Shown in pieces: positions 22,870 through 32,879 of a DNA stretch of 64,000 bases. The position numbers and the translations under genes were made by a program. The notes below the pieces were generated by a model that saw only the letters and a list, made by a program, of their open reading frames with translations, had not been told where the DNA came from and did not search any database. This DNA comes from Neckera pumila (lineage: Eukaryota > Streptophyta > Bryopsida > Hypnales > Neckeraceae). Every line of letters starts with the position of its first letter. Position 1 is the first letter of the stretch. Location: positions 42,111,282 through 42,175,281 of the forward strand of contig OZ018409.1 of the NCBI GenBank assembly GCA_963969595.1, given 5' to 3'.

Positions 22870-23830
22870 AAAATACTTAAAACCCTGAGGTATGATTTTA
22901 AGCCATTTTTTGCTTTTGAGCAAGCCCTTCCCAATACAATATTTGTTGGATTCTTGAGAATTTTTTTATCAAAGGTGTATTTCACTACTATCTTGATGCC
23001 TAGAAATTTTCAAACCAATCCAAGCAGCAATTTAAAAGTTATATTTCAAAAGGACATTTTTTTTTAGTTATGAGCAATTTTAGGCAACCACAATAGACAT
23101 GTCCAATTGGACTGAAATTTTTTTGTACATACTCTCAACAAAATTGTTAACATAATTCCAAATTTTGAAAGGCATATGAGCACATAATCTTGAGTTACAA
23201 GCCTTTGGAATTGGTCTTTCTTTCTTCGGGAAATATTCAAAACTTACAAAGCCTAATTTTATTGAAGGCTTGTAAGTCAAAATGATGTGCTCATATGCCT
23301 TTCAAATTTTGGAATTATGTTACTCCCTCCGTCCCAAAATGATTGTCCCTTAAAAGACTTTTCTCAAGATTAAGACGAAATTTGAGAATTTGGTAAAGTA
23401 ATGAATGCAAGACATGTAGATTAACTCTTGATTTTGGGACGGAGGGAGTATTCAAGAGTCAAGCTACTCTATAGAAGTATTTCTAGACTCTATATTGTCT
23501 AGTAGAGGCTTATGGCGTGGCAGTATCCTATGCAATAAAATATGCTTTTAATCCTTATAGGCCTGGGGCATGATTTCAAGCCATTTTCTACTTTCTAATA
23601 GGCCCTTTCCGTTGCAATATTTGTTGAATTCTTGTGAAATTTTACCAAAGTGTGTTTCACTACTAATTTGATGCCTAGTAAGTTTCAAACCAATCCAAGT
23701 GGTAGTTTAAAAGTCATTCCTTCCTTAAAAGGACATTTTTTTGGAGTTACGGGTAGTTTTGAGCAGCCATGATAGATAGATCTAACTGGGCTGAAATTTT
23801 TTTGTACATACTCTCAACAAAATTGTTACT
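22870..23830. repeat. direct duplication of a ~260-bp block
   Basis: 22880-23149 and 23565-23828 are diverged direct copies (GAAATTTTTTTGTACATACTCTCAACAAAATTGTTA is common to both ends, given here only as a description of the shared end). The first copy carries an uninterrupted TA site at 23148-23149 that in the second copy is occupied by a Stowaway-like element. 23150-23320 is a palindromic extension: the words GGCATATGAGCAC and CAAGCCTT recur inverted. Related sequence occurs at 30900-31090. Confidence 0.75.
23323..23448. mobile_element. Stowaway-like MITE 1 (126 bp)
   Basis: Ends CTCCCTCCGTCCC and its complement GGGACGGAGGGAG, flanked by TA on both sides (23321-23322, 23449-23450): the classic Stowaway / Tc1-mariner signature. 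Its left ~90 bases (AAAATGATTGTCC...AATGCAAGACATGTAGATTAACTCTTGATT) match the reverse complement of MITE 2, then jump directly to the other terminal repeat. It is therefore an internal-deletion derivative of the longer form. Confidence 0.92.
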
Positions 23831-24399
23831 TCCTACGTCCCGAAATGATTGTCCCTCTTTCCAAAAATAGATGTCCAGAAATGATTGTCCACTACTTCAA
23901 ATTTAGTTATATGAAGATGAAATTCATGAAATAGTCAATATATCACAATAAGAGTTTCAATTAGATGAAGATACAATTTATGAAATAGTCAATGTCAATT
24001 CTACAAAGACACAATTCATGAAATAGTCAATTTTAGTTACCCAAGCTGCGTGTAATAAGCTGCTCACAAGCTTCTCAAGAAAAATCTAACCGTAAACTAT
24101 CTTCACAAAATCTTCATGGGGTACAAAGACAAGATGGAAAACAATGCATTGCTAAGCTCAGTATTCATTTTCGGTGGAAAATCAGAAGCTAGCGGGTGAT
24201 TTATCATATGAATTTACAGCATCAAATTTTCCACTTTAAGTAGTTCATACTTTAAACTTGATATTGCCGTTTTTGCAAATCGTTGAGTAAATCAAGAGTT
24301 AATCTACATGTCTACATTCATTACTATACCAAATTATCAAATTTTGCCTTAATCTTCAGAAATTTTTTTCGAAGGACAATCATTTTGGGACGGAGGGAG
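23829..24399. mobile_element. Stowaway-like MITE 2 (~571 bp)
   Basis: Left end CTTCCTACGTCCCGAAATGA (two changes from consensus) and right end CATTTTGGGACGGAGGGAG, flanked by TA (23827-23828 and 24400-24401). The interior contains short internal repeats around GAAATAGTCAAT and AATTCATGAAATAG. No transposase frame. It carries, inverted, the same terminal ~90 bases as MITE 1. Confidence 0.88.
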
Positions 24400-24574
24400 T
24401 ATGTGGAAATGAAAAGCAAATGACAAGTAATGGTGGCCAAGTCAATTTGACTTAGTTGTGAGTGTCTGAAAAAACAAACTGTGAATATTGTAGATCTCCC
24501 CGTCTTTGGGATTAGATAAAGAAATGCATTTGCAGTGGACATACTGTATGTGGCAAACTCATTTTAGAGGTGAA

Positions 24575-24707
24575 TAAGGTAGGCGCACCCACTCCCATGC
24601 ATTTACCACATTTTGTCAGTATGTAGTAAAGGTTCAAATTTTCTTTCCAAACTATACTACATTCGGACATGACAACAAAAGAGACGGGAATGGGTGCGCC
24701 TACCTTA
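24575..24707. mobile_element. fold-back MITE, TAAGGTAGGCGCACCC ends
   Basis: TAAGGTAGGCGCACCCACTCC at the left and GGGTGCGCCTACCTTA at the right are complements over 16 bases; the middle is unpaired. About 133 bases in all, no ORF. Ends resemble those at 45374-45655 (TAAGGTAACTGCACC). Confidence 0.7.
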
Positions 24708-24709
24708 GT

Positions 24710-26980
24710 TGAAGTTTTTTCTGCCTAGGGCTCTTGCGTTGTTCTTGGTTTTGTTTCGTTGTATTGGTTTCCAAGGAATGAAATGATCTCATTTGTGTGT
24801 GTGTTGTTGTTTTGAAACAAATGAACATTTGTGTGTTAAAAAAACCCACCTCCTCCGACTCGAGTGGGCTTGGGTTTCCGTTGGCTCAGTCAGTTCCTCC
24901 GAATCTGACTGTGGAAAGTCTGCACTGACCCCAGTGAGGAAGTGGGTCACTGGCTACACGCGGGCACTGGGCTGTCGGTGTCAGAATTTCATCGACACAA
25001 TCAGTCACTGGCTTAACTCACTCACTCCTGCTTGGCACACAAAAATTGGACTCCGTACTGCACATGTGGACGTGGACTGCTTCATTGATGGCCACCGGCC
25101 CACCGGCGTTGCATCATCAGTCATAGTACTTGAGGATTGCAGACGAAAGTGCAGTCCACCGACATCCGTATCGATCTAACTGTTACCAAGTTACCAACAA
25201 TCTTTTTATGTATTTTCACAAATGAAAGGGGATTTCATTGCAAGAGTTGCCAACATTTTGGGCTTCTGATGGATCCTTGGAGAGCATCTCCACCGTTTCT
25301 CAGTAAACAAGCCCAGCTGAAGCGGAAGCTTTAGTTTGTCCCCCTGCCGAATTCTAATCCAATTCTTGAGTGGGCTCCTCGAAAACCATATTGTACACGG
25401 AATTGTGTCATGTCTAGGCATGAATGAAAGGCATCCTGTATTCTTAATATCCTGTCTTATTGGCGTATTGTGAAACCATTCACAAGCCTGCAATTTGTAG
25501 GGCTCTATAGATGAGGATGTCTCTATGAACGTGTTGTGTAGAGTGGTGCTCCGAATCTCCAAGTGAATAGTGATGACAATATCTCCTCCTATTGTGTGAA
25601 GTTGGAGCAAATGAGTAGGGGAGGGGGCTACTACTCTCACCCAGCAGTCAGGATCTCTTGAGCACTGCATATGTAGCTCCCTAACCGTGTTAATTTTAAA
25701 GAAAAACAGTGGATATTCTTCTTAGTAAAGGGGCAAAATTTGTGATATAAAAAAATTTTACTTTTGTTTTGAAGAAATATATTAAACATAATAGATAATT
25801 CTATTATTATAAACACTATAGAATTGAAGGGTGATAGTAAGAATGACCTAATAATTTATACCTGTTTGTTCAAAGAGACCTTCAAGAAGATTGTACCTTG
25901 GAAAAAATAAGACACCAGTTGTAAGTATCTCTACCCAAATAAACATTTGTTACTTCTCTTTTCATATGATCTTTTGTACAATCTTTTATTTGATTATTAT
26001 ATAAAAATCCCCATGTGACAATCTTAAAATGCTATTCTACTAGACATAAGAAATGAACTCTTAAGTATGATGATACATGAGTTACTATTGCTTTTAGTTG
26101 CCATGTTTTAACGGCATTTGTCTACATAATTTTTGAACTTTCATACAATATAGAATTAGATATTTTGAAAATTCCTTTGTAGAATACGTGCTAGTCTACA
26201 AGAAAACCATATATTCCAAATTTCAACTCCAAAATTATGTAGGATGGGTACTCAATAGTACTCCAACCCTTGCTAGCACAAGTGTGATATGTTTTTAAGA
26301 ATCAACATCCCACCAAATTCAATTTAGAAAATAGTGATTTTTTTTATACAAGTTCATATGGTCATATCCACTGCTACCATGAACTTCAGCTACATGGAGT
26401 CATTATACTCATGTCAGAAAATCCTTTGTCATCACCAGCAAGCCCTCCTTGGAGGCCATGAATCTTTCACCATTAGGGTTGAGGCAGTTTAACAATATGA
26501 ACCACGCTTCGTTGGTTTTAGTTGAAGTTACCTCCTCTTCGTGTTTGGTACAATACTTCTTAAGAAGTTCCAGCTGAAATGCCGGTGTCACAAACTTCTC
26601 AAAGCATAGAACAGAAGCACTCGGCATTGGTTGATTTCAAATCAAAACTCAAAAAAAACACCTCGCAGAATGTGATGCAATTAGAATTTCACAACGGAAC
26701 CATAAAATTGAAGCAATGCAAAAGAGAAAGCTTTACATTTGCAAGAAAATAAGTACATTCTAAATCACTTACAAAACTCTACAGTATCGCAATAGCTAAT
26801 CTGCCAAGGTAGTGAGAAATTGAAGGACATGACCTTCTACACAGAGCTCAGTGTTCGGACCCTGGGGAAGCAGCTAATCGCATATAGCTTGCGCAAGCCT
26901 GTTGCTCTGTGTGTACAGGTTTCAAAAAAGGGGGTGCAATCAAAGGAGGATTTTTGCAGATAGCCAATTATTTATATTAG
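24710..26980. other. mostly non-coding; weak open frames
   Basis: Two longer open frames lie here: 24793-25179 (+, 128 codons) and 25206-25670 (-, 154 codons). They abut head to tail, have no recognisable motif and no clear splice context, and I do not call them genes. A 72-codon minus frame (26409-26627, MPSASVLCFEKF...) has protein-like composition and lies downstream of the cysteine-rich gene; it might be an exon or 3' sequence. The rest is AT-rich and unremarkable. Confidence 0.3.
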
Positions 26981-26983
26981 GGA

Positions 26984-28592
26984 TCAGAAACCACAAGACT
27001 CTATATGAGTGCTGTTGTAGACACTGCACTTCTTGACGTTCGGGTAACAATTGGCTATGAAGTCACAGCTACAAGCCACCACGTTGCCTATCATACATGT
27101 CACGCCCACTCCATCTTCACACTCTTGCTCAGCACGGCATACTGCATCACAGAAACCGAAATTACAGCCCAGCTTTGCATTGGAAGTAAATTACTCCATT
27201 CTAACTCAAATAGCAGCAAGTCTAGAGTAGCTATTGCGAAATAGGACTAAGGAAGCCATAAGATCAAAGGGTTGAAATTATTCGGAAGTGCGCAACAAGT
27301 GTGTCTGCACCATGTTTTGCATAAAACTCGGAAATGAGCATAAGGCCCACAACTGCTCTAATTTGTCATGTGGATATTATAGAGAGTCATTTCCTTAGTC
27401 TATGCAATACGTGTCTATGCTAGTCCACATTTAGTGATACGCAAAAGAAACACACTTGTGTAAACAACTGGGCCTCTTCTCTTCTGCTTATGGATGGCGA
27501 GTTACACCCAGTTTCAAAACATACTCCACCAGCTTTTAGAAAGGTATACACAACAGCTTTTAGAAAGGTATATTCGTTTTAAGAAAAACCTTCGCTAGCT
27601 CGTAGCACACATGGAAACCATTGTTACAATTTGATGAACAAAGACTGGTTGTCACTTACACGCTGACTGATACCCAGTTTTCACTTGAGGCTCTAGCAAT
27701 CGGCGAGCAACCTGGTGGACAGAAGCATCTTGGGAATGAACCATCTGGACACCACCATTTCCAAGTGCACATCAGTCCTTCATTCGTGTTCAGTGCGCAT
27801 ACTGAACCAAACCTGAAATCCACGTTAATTTCTCGCTAGTTAACTGCAAAAAAACAATAAGGTTACCGTGTCCGCACCTGATTTATCTGTGCATTGCTTA
27901 GGTCCTGAACAAAGGCCCACTTCCGAGCTGCTTCTGCAAATTCAAAGAACTCTATGTCAAAATGGGAACCAAAAAAAACAGGTGCACTTCACATTGAAGA
28001 AAATCTCACAAAGTGCACACAACGATGAAAGTACACGCCACACGAACTCAGTCACGCTTTGACTCAGTCATGCTCAAATAAGGCTCTAGTCAGGAACTAG
28101 TACCTAGAGATACGTGCACTGAGAAGTGAGAACGAAACTACAATTCCAACGCACAGGAATTGCAAAAGCCCTATGACTCAGCCCCACAGTCACTCAACCA
28201 AGCTCTATAACCATAACTCAAGCTAATTCACCATCTACAGAAAGACGTCTCTAAAACTCTTTAGCAAATCACGTGTACTAGAGCGATTACGTCAACCTAT
28301 TCTCAACAGATTCTTCATACTCCTACACGGAGTCTAGTCCTAGCCGCAATAATCCACCGTCAAACCTAGATATTCCGCAACTCTTGCCGGACCCCAAGCT
28401 AGGAAACATACAACTACCTGCTTCAATTCCTAATTCAAATCTCACACATCAATTCCTGCTTCTTCCACTCTCCCAAGCTGAAACTCTCCAGCTAGTACGT
28501 TACACCATTCCCGTGCCGACGGGACGGGACTCACCAGTGAACACAAGCAGCAGCAACAAGCAGCCACAAATATCACGAGCTTGCATCGCCAT
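26984..28592 (-). CDS. small cysteine-rich, probably secreted protein (split gene)
   Basis: Four exons are proposed on the minus strand. Exon 1, from ATG at 28592: MAMQARDICGCLLLLLVFT, a signal peptide, ending at ACTG|GTGAGT (28535) or at a later donor. Exon 2, 27932-27878 (tentative), gives a TKQCTDKS tail. Exon 3, 27801-27674, has Cys in CALN, MCTWKWWCPDG, PRCFCPPGC. Exon 4, 27172-26984, has GCNFGFCDAVC, ECEDG, TCMIG, ACSCDF, NCYPN, KKCSVYN, SCGF then TGA. Phases of exons 2-3 (1/1) and 3-4 (0/0) agree, with AG acceptors and GT donors. The mature part would hold about 18 Cys, with a defensin-like GxCxxxC and CxC in exon 4, but the spacing matches no family I can name. The exon 1-2 join is uncertain: the strong donor is phase 1, exon 2 reads best in phase 0. 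Likely apoplastic peptide; function unknown. Confidence 0.6.
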
Positions 28593-30700
28593 CGCTGCCA
28601 AGCTAGCTCTGTCAATGCTCAGGTATCGATCGATTGAACGATCGACGTACAAGCACTAGAAAATGGAAAAAAAAAGGGGGTCCTGATCGAGTGACGGCGT
28701 AGCTCGCTGCAAACCCACTCTGCAAGAGCTTCTTGAAGGTGGGTGGAACACTGAAATGTGCTCAGCCTGCCGCTGTGTCAGTTGGATTCCTGTGGTTTCG
28801 ATGATGTATGAAACTAGCTGGGTTTGTTTTCCCGGCTGTGCTTTTCTATCACCTGAATCTTGTGTTTTATCCCTTGCGAGACGGACACTCGCTAAGTGGG
28901 GGAGCTTGCAACGGAATGGCCTGGCTGCCAATAATGTAGGTGCGTAAGTTAAGCTGGGCTAGTCCTGGTTTTTCAAGGAGAAGACGAAGAACATGGACTG
29001 ACTGGATGGGTGCGCTGCCTGCGCTGCTGGGGTGGAGGGGGAGTACGTGGGGCCACCAATTCAAATAATGCACCTCTGCCAACTTGAGAGCTGGAGCAGG
29101 CTGTTTGCGATAAAATAAACTTAACTTATTAGTTGGCCTTCAGTGGGCTCTGAGCGAGCAGAGGAAGTGGGGCGTGCGTGGCCTCTAATCGCGTGGTGGG
29201 AGTGATTATTGGAGAGCCTGCAGTGATCCTCTTATGACACAGGCCGGGTGGAGTGTTGTTGTTGGCTCTGGGAGGATCAAGCTAGGCTTTGTGTTGCATT
29301 GCATGTGAGGAAGGTTGAGGAGGATCTTATTGGAAAAAGGAAACCAATGCTGCAAGAAATAGAGTGTTGTGTAGTGTAGTGTAGTTGTTTGTTTCATGTA
29401 TTGGCTATGGACTACAAGGGAAGAGGCTTTACATCAACAAAATCAGGGATACTACTATTTAGCATAAATCAAGTCATTTTTGTATAAAAAAAAAAGGTGC
29501 CACATATCATCTTGTGAATGGTGTGAGGTGACATGAACTTTTGAAAATCTGATATGGAAATTCAATTTTGGCACCTGAGTGCCGAATCAAGACCTTGATG
29601 TAAGGTACATGGAATGTGAGGAAATTTGAGTAGGACCTTGCTTGGAAAGTTTCACTAGTAATGAAATTCATGTTATGGTACTGTCTTGTAGTGTAATTTA
29701 CCATATCATGTAACTCATTCTAGTTCTCATTTAATTGACAATTACCAATGTTCATATTGGATACTGATTTAGTATAGGGTGAACTATCTTGGTCCAATTT
29801 AATTTTTTTGTTGAAAATTTAGTTGATGTCCAATTAGTGTTGACATTTAGTTTTTGTAACATTAACAACGTTGTTGTCATTTAGTTTTAGAGTTTGTAAT
29901 AGTGTTACAAACACTAAGTTTCATTATTAGTGTTGCAAACCTAAATTGAATTTTTGTAATATGCAAAATTCGAGGAAGGATTCCGGCGCTAATTAATAGG
30001 GTTAAAAAAGGCCGGAGGTCTGGACATGGAATCTGGATGAATGAAGTGGGCGTCATGTGGCAGCTCGGTTGACTCTGCGTGTCGCGTGTCAACCGTCAAT
30101 TCGTTGCTCATGCTTCTGCAACGTTGAACCTAAGTTAGCATTGCCGTCACACCGATGCTGTGACGGACCTGGTCAATCAAAAGACTTCACGGTCCAACTC
30201 ATCAGCAGGTACCCAATGTTTTTCGTTTTCAATATTATTAGCAAAAATGAAAATTTTCATGAGTTTCCTGTAGGCAATGCCCACACATGCTGAACCTACA
30301 ACACCTGTAAAGGGCGGACTTTTTTGCACCTAGAATTAGTCAAACCTTGCTCAACTCTTAGAGAGGTACATGTACATTGTTTTTAAGTCCAAAACTGCTT
30401 CAAAGTACATAACATTGTTTAACATTGAGGTCCAAAATTGTTTCAGAGTACATAAAATGTTTACCAATGAGGTCGTACGGGTCCTTTTGTAACTTTGAAA
30501 AAGAGACCCCTGCCTATAATTAACAAGATTGTCTTATATCACTCTTCTGCCAAACCATTACAAAAAATCTGGGGCCTCCGAAGGGATGTTCCACAGACCT
30601 TCGAGGACCCTGCAGAATGGTTGTTTTTTGACAAAAAAAATTATTTTTTCCCTATTCCCGCGTGCCAAAACTTGCGGGGTTGGATGCTTGGCAGTGGCCC
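28593..30700. other. upstream region of the cysteine-rich gene and intergenic DNA
   Basis: 28600-29300 is mixed-composition DNA that probably contains the promoter and leader of the minus-strand gene; several overlapping open frames here have no recognisable content. 29300-30700 is AT-rich with short frames only. Confidence 0.4.
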
Positions 30701-30802
30701 AAAAACTGATTTTAAAGAGTTAAAAAATTAGGACTAGCACTATAATGCACTTGAACCCTGATTTTTAATTAACTTAAGTTAGGGTCAAAAAAATTAAGCC
30801 AA

Positions 30803-30859
30803 ATGAAGTGGCTTTTGAAGCTAGTTTTTTTAAACAACTAGTTTCAAAAGCCACTTCAT
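30803..30859. repeat. short inverted repeat
   Basis: ATGAAGTGGCTTTTGAA and TTCAAAAGCCACTTCAT (complementary) enclose a short AT-rich loop containing CTAG-TTTTTTTAAACAA-CTAG. Possibly a minimal fold-back remnant. Confidence 0.6.
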
Positions 30860-31084
30860 CCTTTAAATAGTCATAGTCCATTTATATTGACTCACAATTG
30901 AGTCAAACTGACTTGGCCACCATTACTTGTCACTCACTTTTCATTTTCACATATTCAAGAGTCGAGCTACTCTATAGCAGTATTTATAGACTCTAGCAAG
31001 GCCTTGTGGTGTGACAATATCCCATGCAATATATGCTTTTAACCTGTAAAGCCACAAGACATGATTCTAAGGCATTTATTAGTT

Positions 31085-31755
31085 TTGGCACTTGTTTAGT
31101 TTAGTGTGTTACAACATGTAGCGAGAAGCTCTTTATATTAATGGGATAGGAATAGTAGAGACAATGCATGTAGGATATATAAATTAGGAAGAAAAGGAGT
31201 TTGATTGCTCATTTTAAAGTAGAATCCAAAAATGATGTAAAAATTGAAATTTTAGACCTCATTTAGGCATAGTAGAAAAAAATTTGAAAAAAATTTGAAC
31301 TAAAAAAAGTGGAAGAATTATGCTATCTTTCATTTCCAAAAATCCATTAGAAGTTTTGAGCTTCACCTAAAAGTTATGGACAAATTTGAAAGAGGACTTA
31401 GAAGGAACATTTTTTGGGACATTTGTAAACACCCTCTTTCAAATTTGTCCATAACTTTTAGGTAGAGGCTCAAAACTTCTAATGGATTTTTGGAAATGAA
31501 AGATAGCATAATTCTTCCACTTTTTTTAGTTCAAATCTTTTTCAAAATTTTTTCTACTATGCCTAAATGAGGTCTGAAATTTTAGTTTTTACACCATTTT
31601 TGTATTCTACTTCAAAATGAGTGACCAAGCTCGTTTTCTTCCTAGTTCATATATCCCACATGCATTGTCTCCCCTACTCCTATTCCACTAGTATAAAGAG
31701 CTTCTTTCCACAAGTTCTAACTCACAAAATTAAACCAGTGGCTTCTTTGACACTT
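31085..31755. mobile_element. fold-back element, best-preserved copy (~670 bp)
   Basis: Nearly the whole element is two complementary arms. Outer: GCACTTGTTTAGTTT...GTGTGTTACAAC against AACTCACAAAATTAAACCAG. Next: AAGCTCTTTATA...GACAATGCATGTAGGATATA against its complement. Then CCTCATTTAGGCATAGTAGA, TGCTATCTTTCATTTCCAAA and AAGTTATGGACAAATTTGAAA against their complements. The loop is near 31410. No ORF. Same family as 17080-17720, with relics at ~6630-7170 and ~10870-11050. Confidence 0.85.
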
Positions 31756-31759
31756 ATAT

Positions 31760-32570
31760 TGTTTCGATTAAATAAAATAAAATCCAATTAAATTTTGTGG
31801 CTTGATTGAATTTAATATGACGTTTTTGAAACCATTGTCAATTAAGCAATAAGAATCTTCAATTAAAAATCTTCAAAGAGATGTAAAGGTTAGAAACTAC
31901 ATATACAGTGGTCTGTATTTTTTTTTTAAATTAAAAATTAAAAATCTTTTTTAGCCGCAAAAACAGTCAAACTGTTTCCGCAAGATTCACCCAAGCTGAT
32001 TGCTCAATTTGGCGCTTTTGGAGGAGTGTCAACCTAGCTTGTTAATAGCTTGGTATGTCAATGTAGAGCAACCCTCCAATGGCCTCAGATTTTCTTTAAT
32101 GCCCAAAGAGGTCCTTTAATCTACAAAGAAGTCTGCTATAGTTGCAAGAAGAAGATTGGAATTGTTGACCAACAATATTTTTGAAGAAGGCTCAAGAAAA
32201 GCAAGGGAGGCAAGTTTTCAACTTCCGGAAAACATTGAACTTGAATTTATTTGGTTGCTTTTAGTCTAACAAGATAAACTTACTCCTCAAATGTTGTTTC
32301 TCTTAATACACATAGAAGTACAAGCATCATGAAATTTGAAGACAACAATTCTAATTCTAAAAGCTTGATTTTTAAAATTTTCGGAATAGCGTGAAAGTTT
32401 GCTCTAAGAAGACCTATGACTTGGCTACGTAGAATGAATCAATGCACATCATAATTTCATTCATCAATTGCGGAAAATTGATACAATCCGCCCCTAGCTA
32501 GAGACAAAGTTAGAAGAGAGATAGACGCCATTTGGCTAGGGTTTGTTGTTAAGGTAAGTAAAACCATTAC
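31760..32570. other. AT-rich intergenic region
   Basis: No open frame or repeat that I can support. Confidence 0.4.
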
Positions 32571-32576
32571 AAGCAA

Positions 32577-32682
32577 AATAGGAGCGAGCCCATGGTGGAC
32601 AAAATTATATTAGTGGTGTAATTTCATAATTAGGATGTACACCACTAATATAATTTTTCTTGCAATGGACTAGCTCTCATTT
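32577..32682. mobile_element. small fold-back element
   Basis: AAAATTATATTAGTGGTGTA and TACACCACTAATATAATTTT are perfect complements. Outward, GAGCGAGCCCATGG pairs imperfectly with CCATTGCA...GGACTAGCTCTC in reverse. About 106 bases, no ORF. Confidence 0.75.
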
Positions 32683-32879
32683 GGCCTTCAATGGGTTATT
32701 TACTAATTCTTTCTTACAATAAAATCCTATATAGTCATTGTGTCCACAACCAAATAAATTCATTGTTTTTACTTCTGCCCAAGAGCCCAAGAAGTCTGGG
32801 ACTACGCTTAATTGATTATTTATCACATACATGGAGCACCACCAATCATTAGGCTGCATACTTAATTTGACTTCACCCA

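Noticed and set aside
24793..25670. 128- and 154-codon open frames
   Set aside because: No motif, no splice or start context, and composition as in the surrounding DNA; not called as genes.
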